DNA from: Stomorhina lunata
Lineage: Eukaryota; Arthropoda; Insecta; Diptera; Rhiniidae
Assembly (NCBI GenBank): GCA_933228675.1
Contig: OW121744.1
Span: 62,103,928-62,167,927 of the forward strand
Reading direction: 5' to 3'
DNA length: 64,000 bases
Made by a program: the position numbers and the translations under genes. Below are positions 33,715 to 45,364 of the stretch, in pieces (position 1 is the stretch's first letter; the number at the start of each line of letters is the position of its first letter). The notes beneath the pieces were generated by a model. It was not told the DNA's origin. It saw nothing but the letters and a program-made list of their open reading frames with translations, and did not search any database.

Positions 33715-36690
33715 ATGACTATTTATAGGAAATTTTTCGAAAATTGACTGTTTAAAGAAAATTTTTTGAAAATTGACTATTTATAGAAAATTTTATTAAA
33801 ATTGACTATTTATAAAAAAATTTTCGAAAATTGACTATAAATAGGAAATTTTTCGAAAATCGACTATTTATAGGAAATTTTTCGTAAATTGACTATTTAT
33901 AGGAAATTTTTCGAAAATTGACTATTTATAAGAAATTTTTCGAAAATTGACTATTTATAAGAAATTTTTCGAAAATTGACTATTTATAGGTTTTTTTTCG
34001 AAAATTGACTATTTATAGGAAATTTTTCGAAAATTGACTATTTATAGAAAATTTTCGAAAATTGACTATTTATAGAAAATTTTTCGAAAATTGACTATTT
34101 AAAGGAAAATTTTTCGAAAATTGACTATTTAAAGGAAATTTTTCGAAAATTTACTATTTATAGGAAATTTTTCGAAAATTAACTATTTATAGGAAATTTT
34201 TCGAAAATTTACTATTTATAGGAAATTTTTCGAAAATTTACTATTTATAGGAAATTTTTCGAAAATTTACTATTTATAGGAAATTTTTCGAAAATTGACT
34301 ATTTATAGGAAATTTTTCGAAAATTGACTATTTATAGGAATTTTTTCGAAAATTGACTATTTATAGGAAATTTTTTCGAAAATTGAATATTTATAGGAAA
34401 TTTTTTCTAAAATTGGCTATTTATAGGAAATTTTTCAAAAATTGACTGTTTATAGGAAATTTTTCGAAAATTGACTATTTATAGGAAATTTTTCGAAAAG
34501 TTACTACTTATAGGAAATTTTTCGAAAATTGACTATTTAAAGGAAATTTTTCGAAAATTGACTATTTATAGGAAATTTTTCGAAAATTGACTATTTATAG
34601 GAAATTTTTCGAAAATTTACTATTTATAGGAAATTTTTCGAAAATTTACTATTAATAAGAAATTTTTCAAAAATTGACTATTTATAGGAAATTTTTCGAA
34701 AATTGACTATTTATAGGAAATTTTTCGAAAATCTACTATTTATGGGCAATTTTTCGAAAATTGAATATTTATAGGAAATTTTATCTAAAATTGGCTATTT
34801 ATAGGAAATTTTTCGAAAATTGACTATTTATAGGAAATTTTTCGAAAATTGACTATTTATAGGAAATTTTTCGAAAATTAACTATTTATAGGAAATTTTT
34901 CGAAAATTGACTCTTTATAGGATTTTTTTCGAAAATTGACTATTTATAGGACTATGTAAAGGAAATTTTTCGAAAATTGACTACTTATAGGAAATTTTTC
35001 GAAAATTGACTATTTATAGGAAAATTTTCGAAAAATGACTATTTATAGAAAATTTTACGAAAATTTACCATTTATAGGAAATTTTTGAGGCACTATGCTT
35101 CACTTTAAGTCAAGGATAATAGAAGGAAATTTTTCGAAAATTGACTATTAATAGGAAATTTTTCGAAAATTGACTATTTATAGGAAATTTTTCTAAAATT
35201 AACTATTTATAGAAAATTTTTCGAAAATTGAATATTTATAGGAAATTTTTCGAAAATTTACTATTTATAGGAAATTTTTTGAAAAATGACTATTTATAGA
35301 AAATTTTTCGACAATTGAATATTTATAGGAAATTTTTCGAAAATTGACTATTTATAGGAAACTTTTCGAAAATTCACTATTTATATGTAGGAAATTTTTC
35401 GAAAATTGACTATTTATAGGAAATTTTTCTAAAATTAACTATTTATAGAAAATTTTTCGAAAATTGAATATTTATAGGAAATTTTTCGAAAATTTACTAT
35501 TTATAGAAAATTTTTTGAAAAATTACTATTTCTAGGAAATTTTTCGAAAATTGAATATTTATAGGAAATTTCTCGAAAAATGACTATTTATAGGAAATTT
35601 TTCAAAAATTGACTATTTATAGGAAATTTTTCGAAAATTGACTATTTATAGGAAATTTTTTGAAAATTGACTATTTATATGAAATTTTTCGAAAATTGAC
35701 TATTTATAGGAAATTTTTTCGAAACTTAACTATTTATAGAAAATTTTTCGAAACTTAACTATTTATAGAAAATTTTTCGAAAATTGACTATTTATAGGAA
35801 AATTTTCGAAAAATGACTATTTATAGAAAATTTTACGAAAATTTACCATTTCTAGGAAATTTTTGAGGCACTATGCTTCACTTTAAATCAAGGATAATAG
35901 AAGGAAATTTTTCGAAAATTGACTATTAATAGGAAATTTTTCGAAAATTGACTATTTATAGGAAATTTTTCTAAAATTAACTATTTATAGAAAATTTTTC
36001 GAAAATTGAATATTTATAGGAAATTTTTCGAAAATTTACTATTTATAGGAAATTTTTTGAAAAATGACTATTTATAGAAAATTTTTCGACAATTGAATAT
36101 TTATAGGAAATTTTTCGAAAATTGACTATTTATAGGAAACTTTTCGAAAATTCACTATTTATATGTAGGAAATTTTTCGAAAATTGACTATTTATAGGAA
36201 ATTTTTCTAAAATTAACTATTTATAGAAAATTTTTCGAAAATTGAATATTTATAGGAAATTTTTCGAAAATTTACTATTTATAGAAAATTTTTTGAAAAA
36301 TTACTATTTCTAGGAAATTTTTCGAAAATTGAATATTTATAGGAAATTTCTCGAAAAATGACTATTTATAGGAAATTTTTCAAAAATTGACTATTTATAG
36401 GAAATTTTTCGAAAATTGACTATTTATAGGAAATTTTTTGAAAATTGACTATTTATATGAAATTTTTCGAAAATTGACTATTTATAGGAAATTTTTTCGA
36501 AACTTAACTATTTATAGAAAATTTTTCGAAACTTAACTATTTATAGAAAATTTTTCGTAAATTTACTATTTATAGGAAATTTTTCAAAAATTTACTATTT
36601 ATAGGAAATTTTTCAAAAATTTACTATTTATAGGAAATTTTTCGAAAATTTACTATTTATAGGAAATTTTTCGAATATTTACTATTTATC
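33715..36690. repeat. 29-bp AT-rich satellite, block 1
   Basis: Roughly 100 units, each with a core AAATTTTTCGAAAATT joined to GACTATTTATAGG. TTTTCGAAAA is a perfect dyad in every unit. Units vary by single substitutions (ATTGAC/ATTTAC/ATTAAC) and 1-bp indels. A non-repeat 38-bp insert (GAGGCACTATGCTTCACTTT...) occurs at 35087 and again at 35865, because of a 778-bp higher-order duplication. Confidence 0.97.
35015..36570. repeat. 778-bp higher-order duplication within the 29-bp satellite
   Basis: The insert GAGGCACTATGCTTCACTTT appears at 35087 and 35865 and the variant order around it is repeated (CGACAATTGAAT, TTATATGTAGGAAA, TTTCTAGG, CGAAACTTAACT twice). Only rare differences are seen (AAGTCAAGG versus AAATCAAGG, TTTATAGG versus TTTCTAGG), so the duplication is much younger than most units. 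Confidence 0.92.
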
Positions 36691-37335
36691 GAAAATTGAC
36701 AATAACAATTGAATTGGCTATAACAATGGTATGTGTTCAAATGAAATCAGTGACTTTGGTCCCGAAAGCCGAGCTTTTGTATTTAAAATCTAACGTTTAT
36801 TTTATTATTTAAAATCTAACTTTTATTAGTTTTTATACTGATCTATATTTTGAAAAGACATACTTAACAACAACAGTGACGACATTTTGGCCACTTGGGT
36901 AAAAATAAGACCCATTGTTTATTGCAACACAAACTTTTCGAGTACATACTTTAAAACTTATGCGAACAAAACTGAGTGGCCCATACAGAGCAATTTATGC
37001 ACTTGGTAGTACAACATTGTTGTAAGTACATTTCGCATTTCGCGTGGAGATGTTTGAGTTTGAGAGTTTGTCTGGTTGTACGAGTAAGAGACCTTTTAAA
37101 ATTTATTAGTGTTTTTTGTTTATACTTTTTTTATGAATTCATATTACTTTTCTTTTCTGCGTACATTAACCTCTATTTTATTGCTGTTGTTGAAAACAAC
37201 AACAATTTATGTGTGTTGATACCCTACAGCAACAAAGTTGGAAAAAGGGTATGAGGAGTTTTTTTGAAGTCTGTAACATTTTTAAGTTGGTGTCAATGTA
37301 GCATGTGTATCGATTAGAAGGAATGTCTAACAAAT
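36691..37335. other. Non-satellite spacer between satellite blocks
   Basis: About 645 bp of ordinary sequence interrupts the array. GATACCCTACAGCAACAAAG with GGAAAAAGGGTATGAGGAG at 37218-37258 resembles the 5' hairpin start of a HINE-like element, followed by TCTGTAACATTTTTAAG; no 3' end is seen. An open frame at 36976-37254 has no recognisable domain, and its hydrophobic run is typical of T-rich noise. Confidence 0.55.
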
Positions 37336-38900
37336 TTTGATAGGAAATTTTTCGAACATTTACTATTTATAGGAAATTTTCAGAAACTTCGAAAATTTAC
37401 TATTTAAAGAAATTTTTCGTATATTGACTATATAAAGGGAATTTTTAGTTTATAGGAAATTTTTCGAAAATTGACTAATTATAGGAAATTTTGCAAAAAT
37501 TTGATATTTATTGGAAATTTTTCAAAAATTAACTATTTATAAGAAATTTTTCGAAAATTGACTATTTATAGGAAATTTTTCGAAAATTGACTATTTATAG
37601 GAACTTTTTCGAAAATCGACTATTTATAGGAAATTTTTCGAAAATTGACTATTTATAGGAAATTTTTCGAAAATTGACTATTTATAGGAAATTTTTCGAA
37701 AATTGACTATTTATAGAAAAATTTTCGAAAATTGACTATTTATAGAAAATTTTTCTTTTTTTTTTACTATTTTTGCAAAATTTATTATTTAGAGAACATT
37801 TTTGGAAAATTGACTATTTATAGTAAATTTTTTAAAAAATGACTAATAACAGAAATTTTTTCCAAAAATTACTATTTATAGGAAATTTTTCGAGAATTGA
37901 CTATTTATAAGAAATTTTTTGAAAATTTACTATTTATAGGAAATTTTTCGAAAATTAATTATTTATAGGAAATTTTTCGAAAATGGACTATTTATAGGAA
38001 ATTTTTTGAAAATTGATTACTTATAGGGAATTTTTCGAAACTTGACTAATTACAGGAAATCTTTCGAAAATTGACTTTTTATAGGAAATTTTTCGAACAA
38101 TGCCTTTTTATAGAAAATTTTTCGAAAATTGACTATTTATACGAAATTTTTCAAAAATTTACTATTTATAGGAACTTTTTCGAAAATTTACTATTCACAG
38201 GAAATTTTTCGAAAATTGACTAATTACAGAAAATTTTTGCAAAAATTTTTCGAAAATTTACAGTTTATGGTAAATTTTTCGAAAACTGACGGTTTATGGT
38301 AAATGATTCGAAAATTTACTGTTCATAGTAAATTTTTCGAAAATTGACTATTTACAGAAAATTTTTCGAAAATTGACTATTCACAGGAAATTTTTCGAAA
38401 ATAGACTATTAAGAAAATTTTTCGAAAATTGACTATAAGAAAATTTTCGAAAATTGACTATTTAAAGGAAATTTTTCGAAAATTGACTATTTATAGGAAA
38501 TTTTTCGAAAATTGTCTATTTATAGAAAATTTTTCGAAATTGACTTTTTTAGGAAATTTTTCGAAAAATTACTTTTTTAGGAAATTTTTCCAAAAATTAC
38601 TTTTTACGAAATTTTTCGAAAATTGACTATTGTAAGAAATTTTTCGAAAATTGACTATTTATAGGAAATTTTTTAAAAATTGACTATTTATAGAAAATTT
38701 TTCTTTTTTTTTACTATTTAGAGAAAACTTTTGCAAATTTGACTATTTAGAGAAAATTTTTGGAAAATTTATTATTTAGAGAAAATTTTTGGAAAATTTA
38801 CTATTTATAGGAAATTTTTTAAATTGTCTTTGTATAAAATAAAATCAATTTTCGAAAATTGACTTTTCATGGTATATTTTTTAAAAATTGATAATATATA
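37336..38900. repeat. 29-bp AT-rich satellite, block 2
   Basis: Same unit as block 1 but more diverged, with shortened units (GACTATAAGAAAATTTTCG) and variants (GGTTTATGGTAAAT, TATTTAGAGAAAATTTTTGG) towards the right. Homogeneous patches occur near 37550-37740. Confidence 0.94.
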
Positions 38901-38952
38901 GAAAATTTTGAATTGACAATTTTTATAATTTTTTTTTGGAAAAATTTCCTTT

Positions 38953-39051
38953 TTTGCCAACATTCGGAACATTATCCACCACGACAATACGAGCTCGCAA
39001 TCATCGGCTGAAACAAGGCAATAGTGTTTCAATGAGCAATATTTAATTGGT
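38953..39051 (+). pseudogene. Mariner transposase scrap around a catalytic D
   Basis: One frame reads FANIRNIIHHDNTSSQSSAE TRQ then a stop, then CFNEQYLIG. This corresponds to the mariner block LHHDNASxHTSxxT, where the D is the second catalytic aspartate. Nothing else of the element is recognisable, and the satellite ends about 50 bp upstream. A very small relic, but the match is specific. Confidence 0.7.
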
Positions 39052-39059
39052 TTATTTTA

Positions 39060-39258
39060 ATACCTAAACCTAAAATGCAACCCTCGTATCTGGGAAATAT
39101 AAGCATAATGCAAAATTGGATGGCTTTTGTAACTATACTCGTTAGAAATCGTTTCGCATTGGACTTTAGCTACCAAAATCCATGAAGTTCTCAACGGTAC
39201 TGGGTACTTCTAAGGTCGGGATTGACTGACTATAATAATTTTTTACCTGTTTTGGATT
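39060..39258 (+). mobile_element. HINE-like 3'-end relic
   Basis: CGTTTCGCATTGGACTTTAGCTACC resembles the body module. GGTACTTCTAAGGTCGGGATTGACTGACTATAATAATTTTTTACCTG is a decayed version of the 3' hairpin and terminal TTACTTG. Only the last 200 bp remain. Confidence 0.6.
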
Positions 39259-40464
39259 TTTTTGTTATTTTTAATAAAACCATTTGCACGAGCAAATAAA
39301 CAAAATAAACCTGAATGTAAACGAACAAAACAAAAACGACAAGAAAAAATATTGTAAATTAACATAAAACTTGAAAACAATGTGAGAGACAGACGGACAC
39401 ATGTAGGCAGTGAGTGAGTGAATAAATGAATGAGATGTGATGTCATGTCATTGCGATGATCTTGACTATGAAGGCGACAACAGCAAGACAATATGCCGCG
39501 ATGAAGCTGCCGTGATACACTCAATTCCTTATACGCATTCTTTTGTAATTTCACTGCAATAATATTTTAATAATGCAATTTCATTGAATTTCCCAGCAAA
39601 AATCTGAGCTTATCCAAAATCAGTTTTGTTACGGAGAGATATTAAAAACACCTTCCATAATACCCGATTTTTGTTCTCCATCTACCACTTTATACAGCTC
39701 TCTTTGCCTCACCTTGAATACACTTTTTAAAAGTCTCATTTAATCAAAATTGTTCACTGGGTTACACCTGCTGCTGCTACAATTTAAATTTTCTTCTTAA
39801 GGTCAATATTTTCAAGAAATTTTGTTTAAAGAGAAATTTTGTATTGTCTGTTTTGGTTTTTCATTGTTTGATGGACCAGTTTTTGTTGCGTCTCAATTGT
39901 TTCCATTTAATAGTTTTTGCGTTTTTGCCAAAAGTGAATATTTATGTGAAAGTCGTCTTTGTTTAACCAAAAAACAACTGGTTTTTTGTTATTGTCGCTG
40001 GTAATGTTTGTAATAAATTTGCGCCTTTATTAATTAACATTGATCAATATATACTCTACAATATTTGAATAAGGTAATTTTTATTTTGTTAAGATTCATT
40101 TGTGTAAGTACAGAAGTATTGCTCTGAAATTCCTCTTAATTTGAGTTAAGATGCCCATTAGTATAATAAAGTTTTATATATGATAACCCCTGGGCTGAAA
40201 ATATGTAAGGCTGACATTCTTTCATGAATAGTTTTCTGCGTGCAACCTTCTCAATAATTGGCCTTATCTACTTTCTATCAGATGCCCCAACACGATGGCC
40301 CCTTCACTATGGATTTTATCGTTTATCAAGCAATATTTGGTCTTCAAAGTGTATGACCTGACCACCACCATTTTCGCAGATTCGGCAACTATAATTTATT
40401 TAAAAAGTATTGCAGGTCAATAGCATTTGTGCGTTTTCAAGTTTCGCATTCGAAAATTCGACTT
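39259..40464. other. AT-rich sequence, no gene recognised
   Basis: No domain or motif is seen in the frames at 39243-39554 (-) or 39822-40004 (+), and neither has supporting context. Confidence 0.5.
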
Positions 40465-42142
40465 TTTATTATGCAATTTTTTCTATAGAAAAATTTTAGT
40501 TATAAAATTTTTCCTTTAAAAAATTTCCATTATCAATTTTTTTTTTTTTAATTCCATTATAAAATTTTTTCTATAGAAAAATGTTCATTTTAAATTTTTT
40601 TCTATAGAAAAATTTTCATTATAAAATTTTTTCTATTGAAAAATTTTCATTATAAAAATTCTTTTATAGAAAAAATTTCGTTATAAAATTCTTTCCTCAA
40701 AAAATTTTCATTATAAAATTTTTTGCTATAAAAAAATGTCATTATAAAATCTTTTCAATTATAAAATTTTTTCTATCGAACAATTTTCATTATTAATTTT
40801 TTTTATAGAAAAATTTTCATTATAAAAAAATTTTTCTATAGAAAAATTTTCATTATAAAAAAATTTATCTATAGAAAAATTTTCATTATAAAAAAATTTT
40901 TCTATAGAAAAATTTTCATTACAAAAATTTTTCATTATAAAAATTTTTCTATAGAAAAATTTTCATTATAAAAATTTTTCTATAGAAAAATTTTCATTAT
41001 AAAAATTTTTCTATAGAAAAATTTTTCTATAGAAAAATTTTTCTATAGAAAAATTTTCATTAGAAAAATTTTTCTATAGAAAAATTTTCATTAGAAAAAT
41101 TTTTCTATAGAAAAATTTTCATTAGAAAAATTTTTCTATAGAAAAATTTTCATTAGAAAAATTTTTCTATAGAAAAATTTTCATTAGAAAAATTTTTCTA
41201 TAGAAAAATTTTCATTAGAAAAATTTTTCTATAGAAAAATTTTCATTAGAAAAATTTTTCTATAGAAAAATTTTCATTAGAAAAATTTTTCTATAGAAAA
41301 ATTTTCATTAGAAAAATTTTTCTATAGAAAAATTTTCATTAGAAAAATTTTTCTATAGAAAAATTTTCATTAGAAAAATTTTTCTATAGAAAAATTTTCA
41401 TTAGAAAAATTTTTCTATAGAAAAATTTTCATTAGAAAAATTTTTCTATAGAAAAATTTTCATTAGAAAAATTTTTCTATAGAAAAATTTTCATTAGAAA
41501 AATTTTTCTATAGAAAAATTTTCATTAGAAAAATTTTTCTATAGAAAAATTTTCATTAGAAAAATTTTTCTATAGAAAAATTTTCATTAGAAAAATTTTT
41601 CTATAGAAAAATTTTCATTAGAAAAATTTTTCTATAGAAAAATTTTCATTAGAAAAATTTTTCTATAGAAAAATTTTCATTAGAAAAATTTTTCTATAGA
41701 AAAATTTTCATTAGAAAAATTTTTCTATAGAAAAATTTTCATTAGAAAAATTTTTCTATAGAAAAATTTTCATTAGAAAAATTTTTCTATAGAAAAATTT
41801 TCATTAGAAAAATTTTTCTATAGAAAAATTTTCATTAGAAAAATTTTTCTATAGAAAAATTTTCATTAGAAAAATTTTTCTATAGAAAAATTTTCATTAG
41901 AAAAATTTTTCTATAGAAAAATTTTCATTAGAAAAATTTTTCTATAGAAAAATTTTCATTAGAAAAATTTTTCTATAGAAAAATTTTCATTAGAAAAATT
42001 TTTCTATAGAAAAATTTTCATTAGAAAAATTTTTCTATAGAAAAATTTTCATTAGAAAAATTTTTCTATAGAAAAATTTTCATTAGAAAAATTTTTCTAT
42101 AGAAAAATTTTCATTAGAAAAATTTTTCTATAGAAAAATTTT
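40465..42142. repeat. 31-bp satellite (TTTTTCTATAGAAAAA core)
   Basis: Each unit has the dyad TTTTTCTATAGAAAAA plus a linker TTTTCATTAGAAAA. From 41041 to 42142 about 35 units are apparently identical. From 40465 to about 41040 units are irregular and carry the variant linker CATTATAAAA. Identity in the right two thirds implies recent amplification or assembler-generated copies. The array ends exactly where transposase coding sequence begins (42143). The same satellite in opposite orientation lies at 43690-44480. Confidence 0.97.
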
Positions 42143-42637
42143 CGGCAAGAGTTTCGCACAAAAAAACAAACAAAATTCCCTAAGAAGTTTCTCGTGTGGC
42201 AAGCTATTTGCAGTTGTGGCAAAAGAAGTAAAGTATTTGTGGCATCTGGCACAATAAACACAGAAATTTATATAAAGAAGTGCCTACAAAAACGGTTGTT
42301 ACCCTTTTTAAGAGAGCACAGAGTGACTTCATTTTTTTGGCCCGATTTGGCATCATTCCATTATGGAAAAAAGGCACTTGAGTGGTACTCAAAGAATAAT
42401 GTCATTTTTGTACCACGAGAGGCAAATCCACCTAACTGTCCAGAACTTCGGCCTGTGGAAAGGTATTGGGCTCTGGTAAAAAAGGAATTGAAGAACACAT
42501 GAAATATTTCCAAGAACATGTCCGATTTTAAGCGCAGGTGGAACACATGCTCCAAAAAGGTATCAGAAGCAACTGTAAAATCTTTAAAGGGAGGGTTTCC
42601 GAAAAAAGTCGATAATTTTGCAAAACCCGAGTACTAA
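42143..42637 (+). pseudogene. Tc1/mariner transposase, DD37E type, C-terminal half
   Basis: The frame is open from the satellite boundary (RQEFRTKK, then FPKKFLVWQAICSCGKRSK). It contains FVASGTINTEIYIKKCLQK, FFWPDLASFHYGKKA (second catalytic D) and PPNCPELRPVERYWALVKK (catalytic E). Exactly 37 residues separate D and E, which is the DD37E class of IS630/Tc1/mariner elements, best known from mosquitoes. A TGA at 42500-42502 interrupts it. The same frame then continues with NISKNMSDFKRRWNTCSKKV to GGFPKKVDNFAKPEY and a natural stop at 42635-42637, so only one stop breaks this half. The GTG at 42194 is not a start. The DNA-binding domains and first D are missing, replaced by satellite. No terminal repeat is seen on the right. 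Confidence 0.93.
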
Positions 42638-42769
42638 GTAAACATTTTAATGCTAAATGATTTTGTATAATATGTCATTATATTTACGTATTTTGTAGAG
42701 TTTTTATATTAAAAGGTTTGATTTTTATTTAAGAAAATCCAACTACAAATTTTATTTAGAGCACTCTTT

Positions 42770-42903
42770 ATATGTTTTAAACTTCATGAAAAATATCAAT
42801 TTTTGTGGCCAAAATATCAATTCTGGGAAATCGGGCCTATGGGAGGTTCCATAATAATGGACCGATTTAGACGAATTTCAATATTAAAAAAATTATCTGT
42901 GCC
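42770..42903 (-). mobile_element. HINE-like fragment in left palindrome arm
   Basis: Minus-strand sequence reads GCACAGATAATTTTTTTAAT, CGGTCCATTATTATGG, CCTCCCATAGGCCCGATTTCC, as in the body of HINE-like elements. It stops at the palindrome's outer edge, whereas the right-arm copy continues to the true 3' end, so the palindrome edge truncates the left copy. Confidence 0.85.
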
Positions 42904-43261
42904 TTCGAAAACAAGATTTCCGAGATAACCTGATACATGTTTTAACATAATCGATGCTATTACCGTTGGCGTAGTCGCTTTAACTGTTGCTCCGTTCATA
43001 ATTCGCCATTCTTAAAATATGCTAGGGTTGTATTTGTGTTTCGAGATTGAGTAATCCAGCTTGAATTTCAATAGTGAAGTTAGATATTTAGCAAAATATA
43101 TATGATGCGATTTTTTTTCTTTCAAAAAAAAACAACATAATATTGAAAACCATGTAAAAATTTTCTGTAGAAAAACTTTTATATAAAAAATTGTATATTG
43201 GAAAAGTTTTATATAGAAAAGGTTTTGTATAAAAAATTTTTCTAAATATTATTCAAAAAAA

Positions 43262-43618
43262 AGAGTATTCGAATTTTATCCCTATCTGTATTAATGTAAC
43301 AGACAATTTATTGATAAAAAGCCAAAAAAATGTTTGCGGAGACGCGATTCGTTGGTTGGTTAGGCCATCTCTTCAGGAGGAGTATCCCTACTTTCAGACA
43401 GATCGAAAACCTCGCAATATAACCTATTTTACAAACACAATCAATAAGAATTATGGATATAAGCCATAAAAATCTGTCTAAAAGTAGGGATACTTTTCCT
43501 GAAGAGATGGCCTAACCAATCATCGAAACGCGACGAGGAAATAAATAAATTGTCTATTACATTAATAAGTAAATAATGTAACAGATAGGGATCAAATGCG
43601 AATTATAATTCGCATTTG
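43262..43618 (+). mobile_element. Family A MITE, left palindrome arm
   Basis: Terminal repeats ATTCGAATTTTATCCCTATC and, inverted, ATTCGCATTTGATCCCTATC flank a body with GGTTAGGCCATCTCTTCAGG and its own internal inverse (CCTGAAGAGATGGCCTAACC), so the MITE is itself a hairpin. It is related to 18454-18835. Its right end abuts a further reversed terminus (AATGCGAATTATAATTCGCATT at 43597-43618). Confidence 0.85.
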
Positions 43619-43689
43619 ATCCCTATCTGTTACATTATTTACTTATTAATTATTATTATTATTATTCAAAAAATTTATTTTTTGAATAA

Positions 43690-44590
43690 TAAATTTTTAT
43701 AATGAAAATTTTTCTACAGAAAAATTTTTATAATGAAAAATTTTCTATAGAAAAATGTTTATAATGAAAATTTTTCTATAGAAAAATGTTTATAATGAAA
43801 ATTTTTCTATAGAAAAATTTTTATAATGAAAATTTTTCTATAGAAAAATTTTTATAATGAAAATTTTTCTATAGAAAAATTTTTATAATGAAAATTTTTC
43901 TATAGAAAAATTTTTATAATGAAAATTTTTCTATAGAAAAATTTTTATAATGAAAATTTTTCTATAGAAAAATTTTTCTATAGAAAATTTTTCTATAGAA
44001 AAATTTTTCTAATGAAAATTTTTCTATAGAAAAATTTTTCTAATGAAAATTTTTCTATAGAAAATTTTTTCTAATGAAAATTTTCCTATACAAAAATTTT
44101 TCTAATGAAAATTTTTCTATAGAAAAATTTTTCTAATGAAAATTTTTCTATAGAAAAATTTTTCTAATGAAAATTTTTCTATAGAAAAATTTTTCTAATG
44201 AAAATTTTTCTATAGAAAAATTTTTCTAATGAAAATTTTTCTATAGAAAAATTTTTCTAATGAAAATTTTTCTATAGAAAAATTTTTCTAATGAAAATTT
44301 TTCTATAGAAAAATTTTTCTAATGAAAATTTTTCTATAGAAAAATTTTTCTAATGAAAATTTTTCTATAGAAAAATTTTTCTAATGAAAATTTTTCTATA
44401 GAAAAATTTTTCTAATGAAAATTTTTCTATAGAAAAATTTTTCTAATGAAAATTTTTCTATAGAAAAATTTTTCTAATGAAAATTTTCATTATAATCATT
44501 TTTCTATAGAAAAATTTTCATTATAAAAATTTTTCTGTAGAAAAATTTTCATTATAAAAATTTTTCTGTAGACAAATTTTCATTATAAAA
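43690..44590. repeat. 31-bp satellite, inverted relative to 40465-42142
   Basis: Same dyad TTTTTCTATAGAAAAA, but the linker reads TTATAATGAAAA (43690-43970) then TTCTAATGAAAA (about 44020-44475), the reverse complements of the two linker variants in the first array. At about 44480 (AATGAAAATTTTCATT) the orientation flips back to TTTTCATTAT for the last 110 bp. Confidence 0.95.
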
Positions 44591-44624
44591 ATTTATTATT
44601 CAAAAAATAAATTTTTTGAATAAT

Positions 44625-45012
44625 AATAATAATTTGCATTTGATCTCTATCTGTTACATTATTTACTTATTAATGTAAAAGCCAAAAAATATTTGTGGAT
44701 AAATCAATTCCTCGTCGAGTTTCGAGGATTGGTTAGGCCATCTCTTCAGGAAAAGTATCCCTACTTTTAGACAGATTTTTATGGCTTATATCCATAATTC
44801 TTATTGATTGTGTTTGTAAAATAGGTTATATTGCGAGGTTTTCGATCTGGTTGAAAGTAGGGATACTCCTCCTGAAGAGATGGCCTAACCAACCAACGAA
44901 TGGCGTCGAGTAATTGGTTTCTCCGCAAACATTTTTTTTTGGCTTTTTATCAATAAATTGTCTGTTACATTAATACAGATAGGGATAAAATTCGAATACT
45001 CTTTCTTTTTGA
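44625..45012 (-). mobile_element. Family A MITE, right palindrome arm
   Basis: Mirror of 43262-43618: ATTTGCATTTGATCTCTATC at the inner end, GGTTAGGCCATCTCTTCAGG, then CCTGAAGAGATGGCCTAACC, and GATAGGGATAAAATTCGAAT at the outer end. It lacks the extra 20-30-bp reversed terminus found in the left copy. Confidence 0.85.
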
Positions 45013-45364
45013 ATAATTTTTAGAAAAATTTTTTATACAAAACCTTTTCTATATAAAACTTTTCCTATATACAATTTTTTATGTAAAAGTTTTTCTACAG
45101 AAAATTTTTACATGGTTTTCAATATTATGTTGTTTTTTTTTTTTGAAAGAAAAAAAATCGCATCATATATATTTTACTAAATATCTAACTTCACTATTGA
45201 ATTTCAAGCTGGATTACTCAATCTCGAAACACAAATACAACCCTAGCATATTTTAAGAATGGCGAATTATGAACGGAGCAACAGTTAAAGCGACTACGCC
45301 AACGGTAATAGCATCGATTATGTTAAAACATGTATCAGGTTATCTCGGAAATCTTGTTTTCGAA

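Noticed and set aside
36976..37254. 92-residue open frame between satellite blocks
   Set aside because: The hydrophobic run comes from T-rich DNA; no motif, no codon signal, and it overlaps a HINE-like start.
38429..38626. 65-residue open frame rich in FSK/FEN repeats
   Set aside because: It is the 29-bp satellite translated; periodicity follows the DNA repeat.
33715..38900. Regularly spaced repeats that could suggest a CRISPR array
   Set aside because: Units are contiguous 29-bp satellite monomers with no unique spacers, in eukaryotic DNA.
42817..42999. Identical 60-residue frames at 42817-42999 (-) and 45269-45451 (+)
   Set aside because: They are mirror copies in the palindrome arms and include HINE-like non-coding sequence; not a conserved small protein.
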